DNA of 64,000 bases from Prevotella sp. KH2C16. Lineage in GTDB: Bacteria; Bacteroidota; Bacteroidia; Bacteroidales; Bacteroidaceae. This document shows, in pieces, positions 35,037-43,183 of this stretch. Numbering within the stretch: the stretch's first letter is position 1; each line of letters opens with the position of its first letter. The notes under the pieces were generated by a model, which made no database searches, was not told the DNA's origin, and saw only the letters and a program-made list of their open reading frames with translations. The DNA lies in NCBI RefSeq assembly GCF_900113305.1, contig NZ_FOOW01000001.1, positions 62,001 to 126,000 of the forward strand, given 5' to 3'. The position numbers and the translations under genes were made by a program.

Positions 35037-35996
35037 ATGGACATTCGAATCATAAGATACGCCAACGGCGAACTGCCCGCGCAGGAGAAGGAGTCGCTCC
35101 TCCGGGACGCCGGGGCCGACCCGCTGCTCAGACAGCAGCTCATGGAGGTGCTGAATGTATCGGCACTCGCCGCGCTGCACCCCGCCGCAGCCGACGGAAA
35201 TGCGGGCAGGGAGTCGCTCAGGCAGTTCAGGCAGGCTCGCACGAAGGAGCGCAGACTGGCGGCGCGCCGCAGCCTCCTGAAGTATGCCGCAGGGTTCGTG
35301 CTCGGGCTGCTGGCTGCCACGGCCGTCGTCTACTTCAACGGCAGGGACGGCCGCACGACCTATCAGGAACTGTCGGTCCCCTATGGCCAGCGCGCCCGCA
35401 TCACCCTCCCCGACGGCAGCAAGGCATGGGTGAACTCGGGGAGCACGCTGCGCTATCCGTCAGCCTTCGGCAGCAAGCGTCTGGTGGAGCTGCGGGGCGA
35501 GGGACTCTTCGAGGTGGCCAAGGACCATCGACACCCGTTCATCCTGTCTTCAAAGGGCGTGCTCGTCAGAGCCCTCGGCACCCGGTTCAATGTCTACGGA
35601 TATGACTCCCGGCCCCTGACGGTGTCCCTGCTCGAAGGCGCAGTGAAGGTCTACCCCCGTGCGAGGGAGCGCGAGGGAGTGGTCCTGTTGCCGGGGCAAC
35701 AGGTCGTGGCCGACGGGCGCGGGCTCACGGTCTCCCCCATTAATCAGGATGTGTCGTCATGGCAGGACGGAGTGCTGAGCTTCCATGCGACGGAGATGGG
35801 CGACATCGTGCAGAAACTGCAACTCTACTATGGCGTGAAGATTACCGCCGCCTCGCCCGACATCCTCACCAAGAGCTACACGGGAAAGTTCCGGCAGCAG
35901 GACGGACTGGTGGAGATACTCCGCCTCATCAGCAAGGTGCACCACTTCAAGATATCGTGGAACGAGAAGAAAAACGAAATCATACTCTATCACTAA
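35037..35996 (+). CDS. FecR-family anti-sigma factor
   Basis: FecR-type proteins relay a signal from an outer-membrane transporter to an ECF sigma factor. The 319-residue protein has a short cytoplasmic N-terminal domain, one membrane helix at about residues 80-100, a periplasmic FecR domain (about 110-210, with VPYGQRARITLPDGSKAWVNSG and GEGLFEVAKD) and a C-terminal DUF4974 domain (about 245-315) that contacts the STN domain. The next gene is an STN-bearing SusC, as expected. Unusually, no sigma gene precedes it; the nearest candidate is at 46294-46863 on the other strand. I start at MDIRIIRYANGELP; an ATG two codons upstream is also possible. No TAnnTTTG box lies immediately upstream. Confidence 0.94.
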   Translation: MDIRIIRYANGELPAQEKESLLRDAGADPLLRQQLMEVLNVSALAALHPAAADGNAGRESLRQFRQARTKERRLAARRSLLKYAAGFVLGLLAATAVVYFNGRDGRTTYQELSVPYGQRARITLPDGSKAWVNSGSTLRYPSAFGSKRLVELRGEGLFEVAKDHRHPFILSSKGVLVRALGTRFNVYGYDSRPLTVSLLEGAVKVYPRAREREGVVLLPGQQVVADGRGLTVSPINQDVSSWQDGVLSFHATEMGDIVQKLQLYYGVKITAASPDILTKSYTGKFRQQDGLVEILRLISKVHHFKISWNEKKNEIILYH

Positions 35997-36073
35997 AACC
36001 TAAAGCCTATGACAATAAGCCCATCTGCCTGCGACGGATAGACTCCCCACGAGACCATCTGCCACCGACGACC

Positions 36074-36102
36074 CCGCGCGCCACGACATACGGTGGGCGC
36101 GG
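36074..36102 (+). other. GC-rich hairpin between fecR and susC
   Basis: CCGCGC pairs with GCGCGG, with CCAC/GTGG continuing the stem after one bulged G, in the 153-bp gap between the FecR gene and the SusC start. There is no U-tract, so it may slow decay or attenuate rather than terminate. Confidence 0.45.
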
Positions 36103-36149
36103 CCGCCGGCAAAACCAATGAACTTATCTATCAAAAACCAAAACTACAC

Positions 36150-39100
36150 ATGGAAATTATTCAATCATCCGTTCGGAGAACATCCGAAAGAGACGGGAAC
36201 AGACGCAAGCCGTCGCTGCGCCCGCTTCTCCTGCTTGCGCTCATGTTCTGCCTTCTGGGCGGTCAGAAAGCCTATGCACAGAATCAATCCGTAAGTCTCC
36301 CGTCGGGAAGCCTCACCATCGCCAAGTTCTTCAACACCCTGGAGAAGCAGACTGGCTACCTGCTCGTCTACAGCGATGTGGACCTCAATGTAAACTCCAC
36401 CGTCAGCTTCCCGAAGACCAAGGGGACAATGGGCTACTTCCTCGACAACTTCGTGAAAGGGCGAGACATCAAGTATGAGATCACGCCCAACAAGTATATC
36501 GTCTTCTCCAAGGCCTCTGCACAGGCACAGGCTACGGCGCAGACCGGCAAGAGCAAACTCTCCGGAACCGTAACCGACCCCGACGGCGAGCCGCTCATCG
36601 GAGCCACCGTAACCCAGAAAGGCACCCAGAACAAGGTGGTAACCGACATCGACGGCAACTTCACCATAGAGGCTCCCGTGGGTTCGCCCCTCGTCATCTC
36701 CTATATCGGGTCGGAGGACAGGGAGGTAAGAGGAGACCATAACATGAGCGTTACGCTCAAGGACGACACCAAATCGCTGGAGGAAGTGGTCGTTGTGGGC
36801 TACGGCACCATGAAGAAGAAGAACCTCACGGGAGCCGTGAGTGCCATCGACGCAAGCACCATCAGCGACAGCCATGCCACCAATCTGGCCAACGCCTTGC
36901 AGGGAGCGGCCGCCGGACTCACCATCAACCGCTCCGACGGAGCACCCGAAGGCAATTCCACCCTGCTCATCCGAGGTGTAACCACCATCAGCGACTCCAG
37001 TCCGCTGGTCATCATCGACGGCGTTCCCGGCGACATGAGCATGGTGAATCCGGATGATGTAGACAATGTATCGGTGCTGAAAGACGCCGCCTCGGCAGCC
37101 ATCTACGGCTCCCGTGCGGCGGCAGGCGTTATCCTGATAACGACGAAGCGCGCAAAGTCTTCCGACCTCTCGCTGTCTTACAACATGGAGTTTGCCTACG
37201 ACAGCCCCACCTCAACCCCGGGCTATGTGGGCTGGAAACGCTTCATGGAGATGACCAACGAACTGCGCTACAACGACAACCCTGACGGCGGGAAGAACCA
37301 GACCTACCCGCAGGACCTGATAGACAATTACCTGACCTACAACGCACAGAACCCCGACCAGTATCCCATCACGAACTGGGAAGACTACCTCTACAAGAGC
37401 CACACCAATCGTCAGTCGCACGCCATCAACCTCATGGGAGGAGGAAAGGTAGTCAGGAGCAAGGCCTCGTTCCGCTACGACAAGAACGACGGCATGTATG
37501 CCAACCGGAACTATGAGCGCTATATGACGCGCATCAACAACGACTTCGAATTCAACAAGTATATTGAAGCCCACCTGGACGCCAACTTCACCTTCACAAA
37601 GTCGAATACGCCGCACAACAATCCCTATGCCGACGGCGCGAGGAACATTCCTCCCATCTACGCCGTCTACTGGTCGGACGGACGCTACGGCGATGTGAAG
37701 GACGGCGAGAACATCGTGGCCAAGATTCGGGAAGGCGGCTTCGTGCGCACCAATCGCTACAACATCGGCGGAAAGGGAGAGATCAATGTCAAGCCCATAG
37801 ACGGCCTGAAGCTCTCGGCCATTGTATCGCCCAACTTCTCCTTCACCAAGATCAAGGACTTCACCAAGCAGATTCCCTACACCAACGCGGGGGACCCCAA
37901 CAAGATCATGGGCTACATGGGAGGATTCTATACGACGCAGCTGAAGGAGGAACGGAACGATGCCTACAACATCACGACGCAGTTTTTGGCCAACTACGAG
38001 AAGTCGTTCGGCTCGCACAACATCGCAGCGATGGCGGGCTACGAGTACTACTACATGAAGGAGGAGACCATGTCGGGCTCCGGCAATAACTATGAGCTCA
38101 CGGAGTATCCGTATCTCGACCTGAGCCCCAACGACTTCAGGGACACGGGCGGAAACGCTCTGGAATACTCCTACCGGTCATACTTCGGGCGCATCAACTA
38201 CTCCTATGCCCACAAATATCTGCTGGAGTTCGACCTTCGTCGGGACGGTTCCTCGCGCTTCGCAAAAGACACCCGGTGGGTAACCTTCCCCTCCGCCTCT
38301 GCCGGATGGGTGGTTTCCGAGGAGAATTTCATGAAGAATATAGGCTGGCTGGACTATCTGAAACTCCGTGCCTCGTATGGCAAGCTGGGCAACGAGCGCA
38401 TCGGAAGCTATTATCCCTACCAAGCCTCCATCGACTTCGGAACGGCTCTCATGATGAACAATGGCGTGCCCGTAACCGTAACGACGGCCGCCCAAGGTAA
38501 GTATGCCGTGAGAAACATCTCTTGGGAGACCACTGAAACCTGGGACATCGGTCTCGACGCGAGATTCCTGCGGAACAGGCTGGGACTCTCCTTCGACTAT
38601 TACCGCAAGAACACCAAGGGCATGCTTCTGGCTCTGCAGATACCCATCTTCATGGGATATGAGAACCCCGATGTGAATGCCGGCACCATGCATACCAACG
38701 GCTTCGATCTGGAGCTGTCGTGGAGAGACCACATCGGTGAACTCAACTACAGCGTCGCCTTCAACCTGACGGACTATAAGTCGGTGATGGGCAACCTGAA
38801 CGGAACGGAGTTCGTAGGCGAGCAGATCAACCGCGAGGGTAGTGAATACAACCAATGGTACGGATATCTCTGCGACGGAATCTACCAGACACAGGAAGAA
38901 GTGGACAACTCTGCCAAGCTGAACCAGAATATCAAGGTGGGCGACCTGAAGTATCGCGACATCTCAGGGCCGGATGGAAAACCCGACGGAATCATCTCCC
39001 CGGAATACGACCGCACCCTGCTGAAAGGATCTCTGCCGCGCTTCCTCTATGGCATGAGCCTCAATGCCGCCTACAGAGGCTTCGATTTCTCGATGTCGTT

Positions 39101-39521
39101 CCAAGGAGTCGGCCAGAGATGGGTAAGGAAGACAACTGCCATGGTGGAGGGCCTTGCCAACAACTGGACGACTTTCCCCGACATCATAGACGGTAAATAC
39201 TGGAGCTCCTACAACACCGACGAGCAGAATGCGGCAGCCATATACCCGCGGCTCAGCCGTTCGGCCCGCGATGCCAACTACGCCATGTCGGACCACTGGC
39301 TCTTCAACGGATGGTATCTACGCTGCAAGAACATCACGCTCGGCTACACCCTGCCCAGCTCGTGGGTGAGCAAGGCGTTTGTGAAATCCCTGCGCGTATA
39401 TGTGGCAGCCAACGACCTCTTCTGCTTCAACAACCACCCCAAGGGCTGGGATCCGGAAGTGAGCGATGCGGGGTACCCTATTATGCGGTCATTAATGTTC
39501 GGACTGAATGTGAACTTCTAA
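36150..39521 (+). CDS. SusC-family TonB-dependent transporter with STN signalling domain
   Basis: The 1,123-residue protein has a signal peptide with a long basic N-region (cleavage near AYAQ, residue 44). An STN domain follows (about 48-120), which in FecA-type systems contacts FecR. Then come a CarboxypepD_reg-like domain (about 135-205), the EEVVVVGYG segment at 211-219, the plug (including DVDNVSVLKDAASAAIYGSRAA) and a barrel ending in FGLNVNF. The STN domain marks it as both transporter and sensor, in contrast to the SusC at 27979-31284. I start at MEIIQSSVRR (36150); the 19-codon extension upstream overlaps the GC-rich hairpin. SusD follows after 11 bp. Confidence 0.95.
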   Translation: MEIIQSSVRRTSERDGNRRKPSLRPLLLLALMFCLLGGQKAYAQNQSVSLPSGSLTIAKFFNTLEKQTGYLLVYSDVDLNVNSTVSFPKTKGTMGYFLDNFVKGRDIKYEITPNKYIVFSKASAQAQATAQTGKSKLSGTVTDPDGEPLIGATVTQKGTQNKVVTDIDGNFTIEAPVGSPLVISYIGSEDREVRGDHNMSVTLKDDTKSLEEVVVVGYGTMKKKNLTGAVSAIDASTISDSHATNLANALQGAAAGLTINRSDGAPEGNSTLLIRGVTTISDSSPLVIIDGVPGDMSMVNPDDVDNVSVLKDAASAAIYGSRAAAGVILITTKRAKSSDLSLSYNMEFAYDSPTSTPGYVGWKRFMEMTNELRYNDNPDGGKNQTYPQDLIDNYLTYNAQNPDQYPITNWEDYLYKSHTNRQSHAINLMGGGKVVRSKASFRYDKNDGMYANRNYERYMTRINNDFEFNKYIEAHLDANFTFTKSNTPHNNPYADGARNIPPIYAVYWSDGRYGDVKDGENIVAKIREGGFVRTNRYNIGGKGEINVKPIDGLKLSAIVSPNFSFTKIKDFTKQIPYTNAGDPNKIMGYMGGFYTTQLKEERNDAYNITTQFLANYEKSFGSHNIAAMAGYEYYYMKEETMSGSGNNYELTEYPYLDLSPNDFRDTGGNALEYSYRSYFGRINYSYAHKYLLEFDLRRDGSSRFAKDTRWVTFPSASAGWVVSEENFMKNIGWLDYLKLRASYGKLGNERIGSYYPYQASIDFGTALMMNNGVPVTVTTAAQGKYAVRNISWETTETWDIGLDARFLRNRLGLSFDYYRKNTKGMLLALQIPIFMGYENPDVNAGTMHTNGFDLELSWRDHIGELNYSVAFNLTDYKSVMGNLNGTEFVGEQINREGSEYNQWYGYLCDGIYQTQEEVDNSAKLNQNIKVGDLKYRDISGPDGKPDGIISPEYDRTLLKGSLPRFLYGMSLNAAYRGFDFSMSFQGVGQRWVRKTTAMVEGLANNWTTFPDIIDGKYWSSYNTDEQNAAAIYPRLSRSARDANYAMSDHWLFNGWYLRCKNITLGYTLPSSWVSKAFVKSLRVYVAANDLFCFNNHPKGWDPEVSDAGYPIMRSLMFGLNVNF

Positions 39522-39532
39522 GAAATTGAATT

Positions 39533-41248
39533 ATGAAAAGAAATATTTTATATGCAATCTGCCTGATAGGAACCTTCATCGGAATGACTTCCTGCCATGA
39601 CTTGAACTTGAATCCGCTGTCGAACGGGTCGACCGAGAACTGGTATTCCACGGCAAAGGAAATAGAGATGGCCGTCAATGCCATGTACTCGTCGACATAC
39701 TGGAGACCGGAAGGAGACAACCAGACCGACTGGAGCGACGACGCCGTATACCGCGAGAGCCTTACTGAATTCGAGAACGCGACGATTACCAGCGAGAACT
39801 GGATTGTGTCGCTATACTGGCGGACGAACTTCCAGATGGTGTCGTATTCCAACAGCGTAATCAACAAATACCGGCGTGCCATCAACAACGGAGCCAACGA
39901 GGCGGAGGTCATGGCCTTCGTCGGCGAGGCAAAATTCTTCCGCGGGGTGGCCTATGGACGACTGTTGACACGGTTCGGAGATGTTCCCTACCTCACTTCA
40001 GAAATCAATATTGACGAAGGATTGAACATGGCACGCACGCCCAAGGACGAGGTCTTGCGCCATGTCTATGCCGACCTTGACTCGGCGGCACTACTTCTCC
40101 CTGTCAGTTACTCCGGTAATCAGCGCGCCACGAAAGGTGCCGCACTTGCCATGAAGGCCAGAATCGCCCTGTATCTGGGCGACTACGCGACAGCTGCACA
40201 GGCGTCGAAAGCCGTAATGGACTTGGGTGTCTATGATCTTGAACCCAGCTACAGGAAGTTGTTCTTGCAGAGCACGAAGTCGTCTAAGGAGTTCATTTTC
40301 ATCCTGCCAAGATCAATTTCCATGAACATAGATGTGCTGAATTCAACGACCGTGAAGAACAAGATGGTCAGGAATGCAGGCGGATGGTCGGCCGTAGACC
40401 CGTCTTGGGACCTGCTGGCCGCATACACCTGCACCGACGGTCTGCCCATAGACGAGTCGCCATTGTTCGACTCCCATAATCCTTTCAAGAATCGCGATCC
40501 CCGCTGTTCGGAGACGCTGGTTCCCTTCGGAGAGTCGTTTCTCGGCTATGTCTACAGTCCTTCGCCCGCCGATACGGAAGTTCTCAATACAAAAACAGGG
40601 AAGATGGGGTACAACAACGATACCCGCATCAACAAGCAATATGCCTCTTTCAACGGACTCGTATGGAAGAAAGGCATCGATGAATCTTGGATGGATAACG
40701 GCTATACGGCAGAGAATCCGCTGATTGTGATGCGCTATGCCGATGTACTTCTCATGTATGCGGAAGCCAAGATAGAGCTGAACCAGATAGACCAGACCGT
40801 CGTGGATGCCATGAACACCGTCAGGGCCAGAGCCTACGGGGTGGACAAAGCGGCCATTACAAGCTATCCGGCATTCAGCATTCTGCCTCAGAAGGACATG
40901 CGGAAGCAGCTGCGCATGGAGCGACGCATGGAGCTGGCCGGCGAAAACCTGCGCTTCGCCGACCTGATGAGGTGGCATTTGTCGGAGGTAGTCATGAAGA
41001 AAAAGCAGTATGGCATGCTCTATCCGGCCACAGACTGCCTGACAAAGGTCGTTAACACGGGCAACTGGTTCTGGCCCGTTACCCCCGACATTGACGACAA
41101 CGGGTGCCCCGACTTCACGAAGATGGAGGCCACCGGCCTCATCCAGGTGCTCTCCCAGCGGCAATGGGACGACCGCCAGTATCTCTGGCCGATACCTGCC
41201 AAAGAGAAACAAATCAACGACAAGATAACCCAGAACCCGGGATATTGA
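39533..41248 (+). CDS. SusD/RagB-family surface lipoprotein
   Basis: The 571-residue protein starts with a lipoprotein signal whose lipobox GMTSC places the lipid-bearing cysteine near residue 21. The SusD fold is shown by AFVGEAKFFRGVAYGRLLTRFGDVPYL, ALAMKARIALYLGDYATAAQ, and the end motifs MRYADVLLMYAEAKIELNQ and RMERRMELAGENLRFADLMRW. It presents substrate to the SusC barrel encoded 11 bp upstream. A strong hairpin with a T-tract lies 10 nt past its stop, so expression of the enzyme genes beyond may be lower. Confidence 0.95.
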   Translation: MKRNILYAICLIGTFIGMTSCHDLNLNPLSNGSTENWYSTAKEIEMAVNAMYSSTYWRPEGDNQTDWSDDAVYRESLTEFENATITSENWIVSLYWRTNFQMVSYSNSVINKYRRAINNGANEAEVMAFVGEAKFFRGVAYGRLLTRFGDVPYLTSEINIDEGLNMARTPKDEVLRHVYADLDSAALLLPVSYSGNQRATKGAALAMKARIALYLGDYATAAQASKAVMDLGVYDLEPSYRKLFLQSTKSSKEFIFILPRSISMNIDVLNSTTVKNKMVRNAGGWSAVDPSWDLLAAYTCTDGLPIDESPLFDSHNPFKNRDPRCSETLVPFGESFLGYVYSPSPADTEVLNTKTGKMGYNNDTRINKQYASFNGLVWKKGIDESWMDNGYTAENPLIVMRYADVLLMYAEAKIELNQIDQTVVDAMNTVRARAYGVDKAAITSYPAFSILPQKDMRKQLRMERRMELAGENLRFADLMRWHLSEVVMKKKQYGMLYPATDCLTKVVNTGNWFWPVTPDIDDNGCPDFTKMEATGLIQVLSQRQWDDRQYLWPIPAKEKQINDKITQNPGY

Positions 41249-41258
41249 CATCCTCAAT

Positions 41259-41292
41259 GGCAGGGAGGCCGAACGGCCTTCCTGCCTGTTTT
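41259..41292 (+). terminator. Intrinsic terminator inside the glycan-utilisation operon
   Basis: GGCAGGGAGGCC and GGCCTTCCTGCC form a 12-bp stem with one G-U pair and a GAAC loop, followed by TGTTTTC. It stands between susD and the FAD oxidoreductase gene, where partial termination would favour SusC/SusD over the enzymes. Confidence 0.85.
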
Positions 41293-41320
41293 CACTTCTC
41301 GCTAAAATCCATTTCACACG

Positions 41321-43180
41321 ATGAAAAGAATTCTACTCTCACTGCTTATCGCCTGTTTCGCCCTCCACATCCATGGGACCGGCATTCTGCTTGAGGCAGA
41401 AGCTTTCAAAAACGCAGGAGGCTGGAAGATCGACCAGCAGTTCATGGACATCATGGGGTCGCCCTACCTGATAGCCCATGGCATGGGACAGCCTGTCGCC
41501 GACGCGAGCACCGACTTCCGGGCTTCCGCTGCAGGCTATTACCACGCCTATGTGAGAACTTACAACTGGACCTCGCCCTGGAGTGGGCGCAAAGGACCGG
41601 GGAAATTCCAGCTTGCAGTAAACGGCACCGTTCTCTCGAAGGTTCTGGGGGAGGGCGAGCCGTCCTGGCAATGGACCTATGTGGGCAAGGTAAAGGTTAA
41701 GTCCGGCATCAACACCGTGAGGTTGAAAGACCTGACGGGCTTTGACGGCCGCTGCGACGCTATCTACCTCTGCCAGGAGCAGACGGCGCCGCCCGAAACC
41801 GCCGAGGCGCTTCAGAGTTTTCGTAGAGAACATCTGGGCTACCCCCGGAATCCCCCTGAGGCGGGGCGTTTCGACCTCGTTGTCGTGGGAGGAGGCGTGG
41901 CTGGCATAGGAGCGGCAGTCTCCGCCGCACGACTGGGGCTGAAGGTTGCCCTGCTGCAAGACCGCCCGATTCTCGGAGGCAACAACAGTTCTGAGGTCAG
42001 GGTGCATCTGGGAGGAATGATAGAGGTTGGGCGGTATCCGCGGCTGGGCGGCCTCCTGAAGGAATACGGACCCGCTAAAGAAGGCAACGCCATGGCCGCC
42101 TCCAACTATGAGGACGAAAACAAGCTCCGCATCGTACGGCAGGAGAAAAACCTCTCACTCTTCCTGAACCATCATGTAAGCCAACTGGAGAAAGACGGAA
42201 ACAGGATAACCAGCGTCATCGCCCAGAACATACAGACGGGAGAGAGGCTGCGATTCTCCGCACCGCTGTTTGCCGACTGCACAGGAGACGGCACCGTGGG
42301 ATACCTTGCCGGAGCCGACTACCGCATCGGCAGGGAAAGCTCCGACAAATATGGAGAGTCGAGGGCTCCCGAGGTTGCCGACAACATGATCATGGGGGTC
42401 TCCGTCCAGTGGTACTCCGGTAAGGAACGCAATGTCAGCCGTTTTCCCGACTTCTCCTATGGTATGACTTTCAACGAGGAAACCTGCGAGAAAGTCTACA
42501 AGGGCGAATGGACTTGGGAGACGGGCATGTACGAGAACCAGATTGACAGTCTGGAGAAGGTGCGCGACTACGGGCTGCTCGTCGTCTACTCCAACTGGAG
42601 CTATCTCAAGAACCACTCCGAGGAGCGCAAGGACTATGAAAAGCGCCGTCTGCAGTGGGTGGCATACATTGCCGGCAAGCGCGAGACGCGACGCCTGTTG
42701 GGCGACTATGTGCTGAGCCAGCAGGATCTTACCAAGAATGTATATCACGAGGACGGCTCTTTCACCACTTCGTGGAGCATCGACCTCCACTTTCCCGACA
42801 GCATCAACAGCTTGAGATTCCCGGGGCGGGAGTTCAAGGCCGATACGCGCCACACCGTCATCTACCCCTGCGAGGTGCCCTACAGATGCCTGTATTCCCG
42901 GAATGTAGACAACCTCTTCATGGCCGGGAGGAACATCAGCGTTACACATGTAGCCCTCGGTTCGGTACGGGTGATGCGCACCACGGCCATGATGGGCGAG
43001 GTTGTGGGCATGGCCGCCGCCGTCTGCAGGCGGCAGGAGACTACTCCCCGCGAGGTCTACCAGCGGTATCTGCCCGAGCTGAAGGCACTCATGCGCAGAG
43101 GCATCGGCGGTCAGGGGCTGCCCAACAATCAGGATTACAACGAGGGAGGGCACCTGAGTGCTCCCCCTATAATCCAATAG
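41321..43180 (+). CDS. Exported FAD-dependent oxidoreductase with N-terminal beta-domain
   Basis: The 619-residue protein has a Sec signal peptide (about residues 1-19). A region at about 20-150 resembles a carbohydrate-binding beta-sandwich (GILLEAEAFKNAGGW, AGYYHAYVRT, INTVRLKDLTG). From 184 it is an FAD oxidoreductase of the PF12831 type: VVVGGGVAGIGAAVSAARLG for the ADP part, GGNNSSEVRVHLGG, ADCTGDGTVGYLAGADYR, and a late FMAGRNISVTHVALGSVR. Relatives are often mislabelled xanthan lyase. Its substrate is unknown; oxidation of a sugar before cleavage is a reasonable idea given the GH20 fusion 3 bp downstream. An FAD enzyme sent through Sec must bind FAD in the periplasm. Confidence 0.88.
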   Translation: MKRILLSLLIACFALHIHGTGILLEAEAFKNAGGWKIDQQFMDIMGSPYLIAHGMGQPVADASTDFRASAAGYYHAYVRTYNWTSPWSGRKGPGKFQLAVNGTVLSKVLGEGEPSWQWTYVGKVKVKSGINTVRLKDLTGFDGRCDAIYLCQEQTAPPETAEALQSFRREHLGYPRNPPEAGRFDLVVVGGGVAGIGAAVSAARLGLKVALLQDRPILGGNNSSEVRVHLGGMIEVGRYPRLGGLLKEYGPAKEGNAMAASNYEDENKLRIVRQEKNLSLFLNHHVSQLEKDGNRITSVIAQNIQTGERLRFSAPLFADCTGDGTVGYLAGADYRIGRESSDKYGESRAPEVADNMIMGVSVQWYSGKERNVSRFPDFSYGMTFNEETCEKVYKGEWTWETGMYENQIDSLEKVRDYGLLVVYSNWSYLKNHSEERKDYEKRRLQWVAYIAGKRETRRLLGDYVLSQQDLTKNVYHEDGSFTTSWSIDLHFPDSINSLRFPGREFKADTRHTVIYPCEVPYRCLYSRNVDNLFMAGRNISVTHVALGSVRVMRTTAMMGEVVGMAAAVCRRQETTPREVYQRYLPELKALMRRGIGGQGLPNNQDYNEGGHLSAPPIIQ

Positions 43181-43183
43181 AAT

